9,418 nucleotides of DNA from Microbacterium sp. (GTDB taxonomy: Bacteria > Actinomycetota > Actinomycetes > Actinomycetales > Microbacteriaceae): assembly GCA_029267645.1 (NCBI GenBank), contig JAJUIM010000054.1:1-9418 (forward strand), read 5' to 3'. The position numbers and the translations under genes are program-made. Under the pieces are notes generated by a model, which saw only the letters and a program-made list of their open reading frames with translations, ran no database searches and was not told the origin of the DNA. Positions 1 through 9,418 of this stretch are shown one piece after another (position 1 is the first letter of the stretch; each line of letters opens with the position of its first letter).

Positions 1-643
1 CGCCGAGCGCCGCATCGTCGCGATCGGCGACTCCCACAACAACGCCATGCTCACGGCGTACGAGGCCGCGGCAGATGAACTCGGATGGCGCATCGATGTC
101 GCGGGACATGCCGGCTGCTTCTGGACCGACGAGGCCCTCGAGCTCGAGAACGAGGAGCAGACCCAGGCGTGCGCCGAGTGGCGCGCCGCGGTCGACGACT
201 TCGTCGCCGAGACCAGCGACGTCGACGCCTACCTCGTCGCGAGCCGGGGCGGCACGAGCGACGCCGACCAGGCGCGCGTCGACGGCATAGTCTCCGCGTG
301 GGCGAAACGCGCGAGCACCGACGTCCCCGTGCTCGCCCTGCTCGACAACCCGTACTTCGGAGACTCCCCGGTTCCCTGCGTCTCCGAGGATCCCGCGACG
401 GCAGCCGAACGGTGCGCCGTGCCCGAGGAGACCGCCGTCCTCGACGACGGCAAGGCCCGCGCCGTCGAGGCGGATCCGAACGCGACGCTCCTCGACCTCA
501 CGCCCGCCTACTGCGCGGACGGCATGTGCCCGCCCGTCATCGGCGGCGTCGTCGTCTACCGCGACGCCCACCACCTCACGGCGACGTACGCTTCGACGCT
601 CGGGCCGTACCTGGCGCGCGAACTCCGGGACGCGATCGGCTGA
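1..643 (+). CDS. AT3-SGNH acyltransferase, C-terminal SGNH domain (5' end outside window)
   Basis: This is the last 213 residues of a protein whose start lies left of the window; the open frame begins at base 2, with no stop before base 641. The visible part is an SGNH hydrolase-like domain. It has a GDSH block I at visible residues 9-12 and a closing D-x-x-H block (DAHH, residues 188-191), so the nucleophile Ser and the catalytic Asp/His pair are present. Six cysteines at visible residues 39, 57, 126, 138, 171 and 176 match the spacing of the full-length paralogue at 3998-6082 and probably form disulfides outside the membrane. In that family the domain sits behind an N-terminal acyltransferase-3 membrane domain (OafA/YrhL type), so I infer the same here. 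The expected role is O-acylation of an exported surface glycan. It could instead be a stand-alone SGNH protein, since the N-terminus is not seen. Confidence 0.82.
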   Translation, partial: AERRIVAIGDSHNNAMLTAYEAAADELGWRIDVAGHAGCFWTDEALELENEEQTQACAEWRAAVDDFVAETSDVDAYLVASRGGTSDADQARVDGIVSAWAKRASTDVPVLALLDNPYFGDSPVPCVSEDPATAAERCAVPEETAVLDDGKARAVEADPNATLLDLTPAYCADGMCPPVIGGVVVYRDAHHLTATYASTLGPYLARELRDAIG

Positions 644-655
644 CGCCGCACTCCA

Positions 656-670
656 GGGTGCTTCCCACCC
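656..670 (+). terminator. possible weak hairpin after the acyltransferase gene
   Basis: The arms GGGTG (656-660) and CACCC (666-670) flank the five-base loop CTTCC, starting 12 bases after the stop codon at 641-643. There is no T-run after it, and the stem is only five pairs. It could be a weak terminator for the acyltransferase transcript in the 46-base gap before the next gene, but chance is a fair alternative in DNA this GC-rich. Confidence 0.22.
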
Positions 671-677
671 GCGCGGA

Positions 678-690
678 TAGAATCCGGTCG
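678..690 (+). promoter_or_regulatory. possible -10 element giving a leaderless mRNA
   Basis: The hexamer TAGAAT at 678-683 fits the actinobacterial -10 pattern TANNNT. It is followed by six bases and then the GTG at 690, so transcription would start at or within a base of the start codon. Leaderless genes of this layout are common in actinobacteria. No good -35 hexamer is visible in the usual place (about 654-660). The only Shine-Dalgarno-like string (GGATAG, 675-680) overlaps the -10 and is a poor match. The spot is also one of the few AT-richer points in the gap. Confidence 0.4.
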
Positions 691-2456
691 TGCACCCACT
701 CGCAGCCGGCCCGACACACGACGACGGCCACCACGGCGGCGACGTCGCACCCGCAGCCTCCGACGAGCTCGAGCCCCGGCCGCGCCGCCTCCGCATCGAC
801 GGCTGGGCGGCCACGCTCGCCGTCGTGCTCAGCGCGTTCTCGGTGCTCGGCGCCTCGTACGCCGCGGGCGACAACGCCGAGTGGTTCGCGGGGTCCGCCG
901 GCACGCTGATCGGCAGCTTCTTCGCGATCGCGCTGCTCGCGACGCTGCTCTACGTCGGGCTCGCGGCGCTCTTCCGCCTCCTCGACCGCTCGTGGGATCG
1001 CGGGCCGCGCGACGTCGTCGTGCCGATGCGCGCCGCCGTGCGCAGCTGGATGTGGCCGAGCCTCGGCCTGATCCTCGCCGGCTGGCTGCCGTGGCTCATC
1101 ATCCACTACCCCGGGGCCGTCGACTCCGACACCATCACGCAGCGCATCGAATGGCTCGGCATGAGCCCCGCGAAGAACCACCACCCGTGGTTCGACACGA
1201 CCGTCTTCGGCTGGTTCTGGGACCTGGGCGACGCGCTCGGCAGCCCGAATCTCGGCCTCTTCGCGTACCTGCTCGTCCAGGAGGTCGCGACGGCGGCCGG
1301 GATCGCCCTCGGCATCGCCTACCTCGCGCGCCTCGGCCTGCCGCGGGGCCTGCGCTGGGCGCTCACGCTCATCGCTGCGACCTTCCCCGCCTTCGTCATC
1401 GCGCCGTCCGTCATGAGCAAGGACGCGTTCGCGATCATCTTCTGGATGCCGGCGCTCATCCTCTTCGTCGAGATCGTGCGCACCCGCGGCGCCGTGCTGA
1501 CGCGCCGGTGGGTCATCGTTGTGGCCGTCGTCATCGTCATCCCGCTCGTCCTCGCGAAGCGCACGAACGGCTATCTCCTGCTCATCTGCGTCGTCGTGCT
1601 CGCGTTCGTCGTCGCGCGCCGCATCCGCTGGCGCATGCTCGCGGGCGCCGCAGCGATGCTGATCGTCACGAACGTCGTCTGGCCCATGGCGGTCCTTCCC
1701 GCCCTCGGCGTCGCGTCTGCGACCTCTGCCGACATGATGACGATCCCGGTGCAGCAGACGGCCCGGATCGTCGCGGAGCACGGCGACGAGATCCCCGCCG
1801 ACGAGCGCGAGGCGATCGACGCCATGCTGCGCTACGACGGGCTCGCCGAAGCGTACGTGCCGCGCCGCTCGGACAACGTCAAGGCCCGTTGGAACGCCGA
1901 CGCGCCGCTCGAGCAGAAGCTCGACTACCTCGGCGTGTGGCTCGCGCAGGTCGTGCGCTACCCCGGCACCGCGCTGTCGGCGACGGCGGCGAACACCTTC
2001 GAGTACTTCGCCCCCGTGACGTCCGTGAGCCTGCAGCGCACGCTCGAGCTCGACCGGTACGTCGACCACTGGGCGAACAAGACGTACGACGAGTTCTCGC
2101 GCGAGGACGTCGAGGCCGTGACGATCGACGCGCTCGGCAGCCCCGCGGCCCTCGACGACGCCAGGGCGACGACGAACGCGCTCTACACGACGTTCTCGGA
2201 GGGCAACCCCCTCATGTCGAAGGCGCTGTTCAGCTCGTGGATCCCACTCATCGCGCTCGCGTACGCGCTGCGCAGGCGCAGCGTCCTCCACGTGATCGCG
2301 ACGGTGCCACTGTTCGTGAACCTCGCCTTCCTCGTCGCGGGCCCCATCGCGCTCGGGCGATACCTGCTGCCGTCGATCATCGCGACCGTGTTCGCCGTGG
2401 GCCTCATGGCGATCCCCGTGTCGCGCACCCGACCCGACCGACGGGGATCCGCATGA
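690..2456 (+). CDS. DUF6020-like polytopic membrane protein, candidate GT-C type glycosyltransferase
   Basis: The product has 588 residues starting at GTG 690. A polar, His/Asp-rich cytoplasmic tail of about 37 residues precedes a membrane segment at about 39-60. Further segments lie near 70-98, 118-137, 186-212, 220-240, 246-263, 273-289, 296-309, 316-337, 514-527, 534-551 and 556-575. A large soluble loop at about 340-510 probably lies outside the cell. Motifs resembling the DUF6020 family, and used here for the call, are YPGAVDSD (140-147) in the first outer loop, NHHPW (163-167), SKDAF (243-247), RTNGYL (291-296) and GRYLLPS (556-562). Acidic residues in the first outer loop (Asp145, Asp147) recall the catalytic loop of GT-C enzymes that use polyprenyl-phosphate sugars; that function is inference. 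The last four bases overlap the GtrA gene, so the two are probably made together. It could instead be a polysaccharide polymerase or ligase. Confidence 0.75.
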   Translation: MHPLAAGPTHDDGHHGGDVAPAASDELEPRPRRLRIDGWAATLAVVLSAFSVLGASYAAGDNAEWFAGSAGTLIGSFFAIALLATLLYVGLAALFRLLDRSWDRGPRDVVVPMRAAVRSWMWPSLGLILAGWLPWLIIHYPGAVDSDTITQRIEWLGMSPAKNHHPWFDTTVFGWFWDLGDALGSPNLGLFAYLLVQEVATAAGIALGIAYLARLGLPRGLRWALTLIAATFPAFVIAPSVMSKDAFAIIFWMPALILFVEIVRTRGAVLTRRWVIVVAVVIVIPLVLAKRTNGYLLLICVVVLAFVVARRIRWRMLAGAAAMLIVTNVVWPMAVLPALGVASATSADMMTIPVQQTARIVAEHGDEIPADEREAIDAMLRYDGLAEAYVPRRSDNVKARWNADAPLEQKLDYLGVWLAQVVRYPGTALSATAANTFEYFAPVTSVSLQRTLELDRYVDHWANKTYDEFSREDVEAVTIDALGSPAALDDARATTNALYTTFSEGNPLMSKALFSSWIPLIALAYALRRRSVLHVIATVPLFVNLAFLVAGPIALGRYLLPSIIATVFAVGLMAIPVSRTRPDRRGSA

Positions 2457-2932
2457 CCTCCTCCGCGATCGTCGCGAAGCTGCGCCAGGCGGGCGCGTTC
2501 CTCGTGATCGGCGGCGTCGCGTTCGTCGTCGACGCGCTGACGTACAACGCGCTCGTGTTCTGGGTCACGGGCCACGGGCCGATGTTCCACCTGCCGATCG
2601 CAGCGAAGATCATCGCGATCGTCGTCGCCTCGATCGTCACGTACGTCGGCAACCGCTTCTGGACATTCAACGACCGGCACCTGCCGCGGAAGTTCTCGCG
2701 GTACGCGCTCTTCGTCGTGTTCAACCTCGTCGCGATGGGCCTGCAGCTCGGATGCCTGTGGTTCTCGCGCTACGTGCTGGAACTCGACAGTGTGCTCGCC
2801 GACAACATTGCGGGCACGTTCATCGGCCAGGCGCTCGCGACGCTGTTCCGGTTCTTCACCTACGACCGCTTCGTGTTCCCGCACGAGGAGCCCGCTGGCC
2901 CCGCGACCGCCGAGGACCCGCGCGGCGCCTGA
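2453..2932 (+). CDS. GtrA family membrane protein (candidate polyprenyl-phosphate-sugar flippase)
   Basis: This is a 159-residue protein with four predicted membrane segments (about 13-38, 48-66, 82-104 and 116-136), the normal size and layout of GtrA. Family marks are GNRFWTF at 66-72 between helices two and three and FRFFTYDRFVF (132-142) after the fourth helix, followed by a short polar tail. The ATG at 2453 shares ATGA with the stop of the upstream DUF6020-like gene and has GGGGA (2443-2447) five bases before it, which fixes the start and suggests translational coupling. GtrA proteins are thought to move polyprenyl-phosphate-linked sugars across the membrane, or to anchor partner enzymes (Rv3789 in mycobacteria). 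The partner that loads the lipid is probably the GT2 at 2933-3868. The stop codon abuts the stop of that opposing gene. Confidence 0.9.
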   Translation: MTSSAIVAKLRQAGAFLVIGGVAFVVDALTYNALVFWVTGHGPMFHLPIAAKIIAIVVASIVTYVGNRFWTFNDRHLPRKFSRYALFVVFNLVAMGLQLGCLWFSRYVLELDSVLADNIAGTFIGQALATLFRFFTYDRFVFPHEEPAGPATAEDPRGA

Positions 2933-3868
2933 TCAGCGGCTCGGCGCGCTGTACTGCAGGTACAGCAGCCGGCTCGTCTCGCGGCGCGCCTTCAGCACGC
3001 CGTCGAGGATGAGCCCGACGGCCCATGCGAGCGATCCCGTGACGCCGAAGGCGACCGTGAGGATCGCGGTCGGGAAGCGCGGCACGAGGCCCGTCTGCGC
3101 GAATTCGACGACGAGCGGGATCCCGAGCACGAGCCCCACGAGCAGCAGGGCCGTGCCGATGATGCCGTAGAAGAACAGCGGCCGCTCGTGGCGGATGAGC
3201 TGCACCACGAGGTTCAGGATCCGGAAGCCGTCGTGATAGGTGCGCAGCTTGCTCTCGCTGCCGGCGGGGCGGTCCTTGAACCCGACCGGCACCTCGGCCT
3301 GCGGCACGCGAAGGCTCATGACGTGGACGGTCAGCTCGGTCTCGATCTCGAACTCGCGCGACGCGGCGGGGAAGCTCTTCACGAAGCGCCTCGACATGAC
3401 GCGGTAGCCGCTCAGCATGTCGCTGACCTCGTCGCCGAACACGCCGCCCACGAGCCAGTTGAATCCCCTGTTGCCGAGCTCGTGGCCCGCGCGATACGCC
3501 GACTCGGCCTCGTCGGGCTGCGTGCGCACGCCGAGCACGTGGTCGTACGGCCCGTCCTGCAGCGTGCGGATCATCTCGGGCAGGGCCGCCGCGTCGTACG
3601 TGTCGTCGCCGTCGATCATGACGAAGACGTCGGCGTCGATGTCGGCGAACGCCCGGCGCACGACGTTGCCCTTGCCGCGGCGCTCCTCGCGGCGCACGAT
3701 CGCGCCTGCCGCCGCCGCGACCTCTGCCGTGCGGTCGGTGCTGTTGTTGTCGTAGACGTAGATCGTCATCCCGGGCACCGCCGCCCGGAGGTCGGCGACC
3801 ACCTGGCCGATCGCGACCTCTTCGTTGTAGCAGGGAACGATCGCGGCGATCTCGATCGACGTCGTCAT
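2933..3868 (-). CDS. GT2 family glycosyltransferase with C-terminal membrane anchor (DPM1/GtrB-like)
   Basis: The 311-residue product begins with a GT-A domain: VPCYNEE (11-17), DNNSTD (40-45), GKGN (65-68) and the metal-binding DGDDTYD (86-92). SGYRVMSRRF (153-162) and FEIETELT (173-180) are typical of polyprenyl-phosphate glycosyltransferases. Two hydrophobic segments at about 230-255 and 266-290 form the C-terminal anchor, as in GtrB-like enzymes. The likely reaction is transfer of a hexose from a nucleotide sugar to polyprenyl phosphate on the cytoplasmic face; the sugar cannot be read from the sequence. The ATG at 3868 has an AAGGAAG-type ribosome site about nine bases upstream. It is co-directional with the acyltransferase but separated by 129 bases, so it may have its own expression control. 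It converges on a GtrA gene, its expected functional partner. Confidence 0.88.
   Translation of the reverse strand: MTTSIEIAAIVPCYNEEVAIGQVVADLRAAVPGMTIYVYDNNSTDRTAEVAAAAGAIVRREERRGKGNVVRRAFADIDADVFVMIDGDDTYDAAALPEMIRTLQDGPYDHVLGVRTQPDEAESAYRAGHELGNRGFNWLVGGVFGDEVSDMLSGYRVMSRRFVKSFPAASREFEIETELTVHVMSLRVPQAEVPVGFKDRPAGSESKLRTYHDGFRILNLVVQLIRHERPLFFYGIIGTALLLVGLVLGIPLVVEFAQTGLVPRFPTAILTVAFGVTGSLAWAVGLILDGVLKARRETSRLLYLQYSAPSR
2948..2966. other. inverted repeat at the convergent gene junction
   Basis: Perfect seven-base arms GCTGTAC (2948-2954) and GTACAGC (2960-2966) enclose a five-base loop. The repeat starts 15 bases after the GtrA stop and lies within the last codons of the opposing GT2 gene (LLYLQYS region). 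As there is no intergenic space, this is the only hairpin I see that could mark the 3' end of the plus-strand transcript. It lacks a T-tract on either strand, so a terminator role is uncertain. Confidence 0.35.
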
Positions 3869-3997
3869 CAGCAGGAGCTTCCTTCGCGAGGCGGCACACT
3901 CAGCCGAGCGTCGTGCTTCGGCCCTTCAGCTGTCACTCCTCACAGTGTCCAGCACAACGGTGGGAAATCGATCGAGATGCGGCCGCGACACGGCGCG
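3869..3997 (-). other. 129-base intergenic gap with hairpin, before the GT2 gene
   Basis: This is the longest gene-free stretch in the minus-strand cluster. Read on the minus strand it holds a hairpin at 3922-3903 with outer arms GCCG/CGGC and inner arms AGC/GCT, a single bulged A and a five-base loop, followed further down by the GT2 ribosome site. I could not find a convincing -35/-10 pair: TTGTGC occurs, but nothing like TANNNT lies at the right distance. The gap may hold a terminator for the exporter operon, a promoter for the GT2 gene, or just a leader; the sequence does not decide. Confidence 0.35.
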
Positions 3998-6082
3998 TCA
4001 TCGCAGCGCGTCGGCGAGCGCGCGGTGCAGGTACGGCGTGAGGGTCTCGACGAACGTCGCGGTCATGTGCGCGTTGTCGCGGTAGACGTACACGCCGCCG
4101 ACGACGGGGTTGCAGGTCTCGGGACCGCAGATGAAGTCGTTGAGGTCGATGAGGGTCGCGTTCGGCGCCCTCTCGACCGCCCGATCGAGCCCCGTCTCGG
4201 CGATCGCCTCGTCGCGCGGCACGGCGCACTCCCCCGCGTTCAGCGCGTCGGCGTCGCCGAGACAGGCCGCCTGCACCGAGGAGAGGATCCGGGGGTTGTC
4301 CCTGATCACGACGATCCGCGTGTCCGCGGCGGAGGGGCGAAGCTCCCACGCCTCGAGCAGCTTCTCCGTCTCGTATGCGAGCGGCTCGGTGCCCTCCGGC
4401 ACGTCGAGCGCGGTGTGCGACGCGCTCGTGACGACGATCGCGTCGTACCCGCCCTGCTCGACGATCTCGTTCGCGTGCGAGCGCCAGTTCGTGCACCGCT
4501 CGCGTTGCGTGTCGTCGAGCTCCGCGAGCTGGGCTCCCTCGCCCATCCAGCGGCACGAACCGCGCGAAGCGAGGTCGATGTGCCATCCCTCGCTCCGCCC
4601 GATCTCGTCGAGCGCGTCCGTGAACATGGCCATGTGCGAGTCGCCGAGCGCGAGCACCCGCATCTCGCCGTCGGGGTCGCCGAGCGCGCACATCCTGAAC
4701 TCGTCGTGTGCGAGGCGCGACCAGCACTCGGATCGCGTCGCCTCGTCGGAGGCGCGAGTGGCCTCGAGCGGCACGATGCCGGCCGGCGGCATGCGGCTGT
4801 CGTGCGCGACGAAGTCGGCGCACTCCGGCTTCTCGGGGTCGAGCGCGGCCGCGCCGGAGCACTCGGTGAGCGCCACGGCGTCGCTGCGGTCGATCGCCGC
4901 CGACGCGGTCGCGGCGGGCGCGAACGCCAGGAGGATCGCGACGACGACGCTCGCGATCTGGCGGCCGGTGCCGCCGCGCCCCGCCCACGCGATGGGGCGG
5001 CGCAGGATCCACGTCGTCACGATCGTCGCGGCATACGCGGAGACGAGCACGCCGACGGCACCCACGGGGCCGATCGCGCCGTCCTCGCGGCCGCGGAACG
5101 CGAGGTAGGCGATGAGGATGGGCCAGTGCCAGAGGTACAGCCCGTACGAGATGCGATCGAGCTGGGCGAGGCGCCGTTGCGACAGGAATCGCGAGGCCGA
5201 GAACCGCTGCGGCGCCGACGACGAGAGCAGCACGAGTGCCGCGCCGCCGACGGGCACGAGGGCGAGCGGGCCGGGATACGCGCTCGCGCCGTCGATCGCG
5301 AAACCGCAGAAGACGATCGCGGCGAGCCCGATCCAGCCCGTCAGCCCGCGCCACGCCGCGGGCACGACGACGCCGCGCGTCCACAGGCCCGCGACGATGC
5401 CGCCCGCGCCGATCTCCCACAGGCGCGCGAACGTGTGGAAGTAGGCGCCCGTCGGATCCTGCGCGTTCGCCCGCATGGCGTAGACGAACGACGCGATCGT
5501 GACGAGCACGACGACCGTCCAGAACGCTCGCACTCGCACAGCCGGGCTGCGCAGCACGCGGGCGATGATCAGCGCGACGATCGGGAAGACGAGGAAGAAC
5601 TGCGCCTGCACCGAGAGCGACCAGAAGTGCTGCAGCGGGCTCGTCTCCGCGCCCGCGGCGTCGTAGCTGAGGCTCTGGCTGATCAGCTGCCAGTTCTCGA
5701 CGTACAGCGCCGAGGCGATCACCTCTCGCAGCGTCTCGAGCTGCTGGCGCGGATCGAGCACGACGAACGAGGCCGCGACGACGGCGACGAGCACGACGGC
5801 GGCCGGCGGCGCGAGGCGCAGGAAGGTGCGCCCCCACCTCGCGAGCACGCCGACCGGTCGCGACTGGGCGAGCGCCCGCCCGAGCGAGAGCGTGAGCAGG
5901 AAGCCCGAGATCATGAGGAAGACGTCGACGCCGCCCGAGACGCGGCCGTGCCCGAACAGGTGGAAGACCACCACGAGCGTGAGCGCGATGCCCCGCAGCC
6001 CGTCGATCTCGGCGATCCGGGCGCGGCCCGCCCGCGCCTCGTCGCCTCGCGAGCGCGTCTTCGTCGCCTGCTCAGTTGTCAC
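3998..6082 (-). CDS. AT3-SGNH surface-glycan O-acyltransferase (OafA/YrhL-like), full length
   Basis: The 694 residues are the usual length for a fused acyltransferase-3 plus SGNH protein. The AT3 membrane domain covers about 20-365: EIDGLRGIA (25-33), the conserved His in VVVFH (37-41), GGVDVFLMISGFLL (50-63), RTFLRLAP (85-92) and HFWSLSVQAQF (152-162). A further helix at about 376-397 leads out to the SGNH domain, with GDSH at 480-483 and the Asp/His block DNAH at 669-672. The catalytic residues look intact. Ten cysteines follow residue 400 (408, 421, 453, 465, 510, 530, 607, 619, 652, 657), consistent with disulfides in an extracellular domain. It should move an acyl group, probably acetyl, across the membrane onto a glycan. 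The GTG start at 6082 overlaps the ABC ATPase by 11 bases, which ties it to the exported polymer. No strong ribosome site precedes it, so translation is probably coupled. Confidence 0.92.
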   Translation of the reverse strand: MTTEQATKTRSRGDEARAGRARIAEIDGLRGIALTLVVVFHLFGHGRVSGGVDVFLMISGFLLTLSLGRALAQSRPVGVLARWGRTFLRLAPPAAVVLVAVVAASFVVLDPRQQLETLREVIASALYVENWQLISQSLSYDAAGAETSPLQHFWSLSVQAQFFLVFPIVALIIARVLRSPAVRVRAFWTVVVLVTIASFVYAMRANAQDPTGAYFHTFARLWEIGAGGIVAGLWTRGVVVPAAWRGLTGWIGLAAIVFCGFAIDGASAYPGPLALVPVGGAALVLLSSSAPQRFSASRFLSQRRLAQLDRISYGLYLWHWPILIAYLAFRGREDGAIGPVGAVGVLVSAYAATIVTTWILRRPIAWAGRGGTGRQIASVVVAILLAFAPAATASAAIDRSDAVALTECSGAAALDPEKPECADFVAHDSRMPPAGIVPLEATRASDEATRSECWSRLAHDEFRMCALGDPDGEMRVLALGDSHMAMFTDALDEIGRSEGWHIDLASRGSCRWMGEGAQLAELDDTQRERCTNWRSHANEIVEQGGYDAIVVTSASHTALDVPEGTEPLAYETEKLLEAWELRPSAADTRIVVIRDNPRILSSVQAACLGDADALNAGECAVPRDEAIAETGLDRAVERAPNATLIDLNDFICGPETCNPVVGGVYVYRDNAHMTATFVETLTPYLHRALADALR

Positions 6083-6814
6083 TGTTGTAAGTCTTCAGCA
6101 CCTCGGTGAGAGAACCATCAAGGGCGAGCCTGTGGTCGCGGATGTAGAGGCCGCGCGTGCAGAACCGCTTGAGGTCTGCCTCGCGGTGGCTCACGAAGAA
6201 CAGCGTGCGGCCGTCGGCGAGCATCTCGTCGATGCGGGCATAGCACTTCTCGCGGAACGCCTTGTCGCCGACCGCGAGCACCTCGTCGACGAGCAGGATC
6301 GGCTCGTCGAGCTGCGACACGACCGAGAACGCCAGGCGCACCTTCATGCCGTTCGAGAGGTGGCGGTAGGGCGTGTCCTGGAAGTCCTCGAGCTCGGCAA
6401 AGTCGATGATGCCGTCGTAGCGCTCGGCGATCTGGCTGCGGCTCATGCCGTGCAGCCCCGCCGTCAGGCGCACGTTCTCGCGCACCGTCAGGTCGCCCAC
6501 GAAGCCGCCCGTGATCTCGATGAGCGGCGCGACCCCGCCGTTCACGCGCACGGTGCCCTCATCGGGCAGCAGCACGCCGGCCACGAGCTTCAGCAGCGTC
6601 GACTTGCCCTGGCCGTTGCGCCCCACGACGCCGATCGACTCGCCGGGCGTGACCGAGAACGAGACGTTCCGCAGCGCCCAGAACTCGCCCTTCGGCGTGC
6701 GACGCGAGCTGTCGGCGAACATCGCCTTGATCGAGCGACGTCCCCTGCGGTTGCGCCGGAAGCGCACGCCCAGATCCGCGACCTCGATCGCGGGCGATCC
6801 GATCGTCTCGTCCA

Positions 6815-6815
<1 letters not shown>
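6072..6815 (-). CDS. Polysaccharide ABC exporter ATP-binding protein (Wzt/TagH-like)
   Basis: The 247-residue ATPase carries Walker A GRNGQGKST (65-73), signature LSNGM (153-157, in the frame LSNGMKVRLAFSV), Walker B ILLVDE (173-178) followed by AVGD, and the switch His in VSH (208-210). The stretch IEITGGF...LTVREN (99-114) corresponds to the segment around the Q-loop that separates polysaccharide exporters (Wzt, TagH, RfbE) from other ABC ATPases. It ends about 60 residues after Walker B and lacks the C-terminal carbohydrate-binding domain of long Wzt proteins, so it probably does not read a chain-terminating cap. The start is fixed by AAGGAG five bases before the ATG and by a TGATG junction with the permease. 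It powers export of an undecaprenyl-linked glycan together with the permease. Confidence 0.95.

Positions 6816-9418
<2,603 letters not shown>

Noticed and set aside
576..2291. 571-codon minus-strand open frame opposite the DUF6020-like gene
   Set aside because: Composition is almost all Arg, Glu, Asp, Ala and Val with no motif or ribosome site, while the plus-strand frame encodes a coherent membrane protein.
85..2452. Arg-rich plus-strand frames overlapping the first acyltransferase and the DUF6020-like gene (85-909, and 881 up to the GtrA start)
   Set aside because: They are off-frame readings of real genes. Only the part of the second frame from ATG 2453 onward is a true gene (GtrA).
3869..3997. 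Promoter with TTGTGC as -35 in front of the GT2 gene
   Set aside because: No TANNNT-like -10 lies at a suitable distance, so the match is too weak to list as a promoter.
3188..6109. 973-codon open frame on the plus strand antisense to the GT2 and acyltransferase genes
   Set aside because: It mirrors the real minus-strand genes, is rich in Arg, Asp, Val, Ala and His in the way antisense GC-rich frames are, crosses a gene boundary, and shows no domain motif.

Overview
The window is very GC-rich, strongly third-position GC biased and densely packed. It looks like chromosomal DNA of a high-GC actinobacterium. The family mix (Glf, Wzm/Wzt-type ABC exporter, GtrA, a polyprenyl-phosphate-type GT2, a DUF6020-like polytopic protein, AT3-SGNH acyltransferases) is what one expects in a surface-glycan or wall-glycopolymer locus, perhaps of a Microbacteriaceae-like organism. 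That taxon is inferred from style, not proven. I saw no tRNA, rRNA, CRISPR array, insertion sequence or phage gene.

Layout. The left part is on the plus strand: the 3' end of an AT3-SGNH acyltransferase gene (1-643), then a polytopic DUF6020-like protein (690-2456), overlapped by four bases by a GtrA-family gene (2453-2932). From 2933 to the right end everything is on the minus strand. In transcription order this is a GT-A glycosyltransferase cut by the window edge (9418-8834), UDP-galactopyranose mutase glf (8778-7627), an ABC-2 polysaccharide exporter permease (7648-6815), its ATPase (6815-6072), a full-length AT3-SGNH acyltransferase (6082-3998), and after a 129-base gap a membrane-anchored GT2 (3868-2933). 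The genes from glf through the acyltransferase overlap one another and look like one translationally coupled operon. The two strands meet stop to stop at 2932/2933 with no base between them.

How it may work together (inference). Glf supplies UDP-galactofuranose to glycosyltransferases that build a lipid-linked glycan in the cytoplasm. The Wzm/Wzt-like pair exports it. The coupled acyltransferase then O-acylates it on the outer face. The GT2 plus GtrA plus DUF6020-like trio has the shape of a GtrB-GtrA-GtrC system: sugar loaded on polyprenyl phosphate, flipped, then transferred outside the membrane by a polytopic enzyme. Two related acyltransferases flank this trio. The best candidate for something undescribed is this decoration module: a three-part glycosyl-transfer set split over two convergent strands and framed by two cysteine-rich SGNH acyltransferases, next to a galactofuranose export operon.
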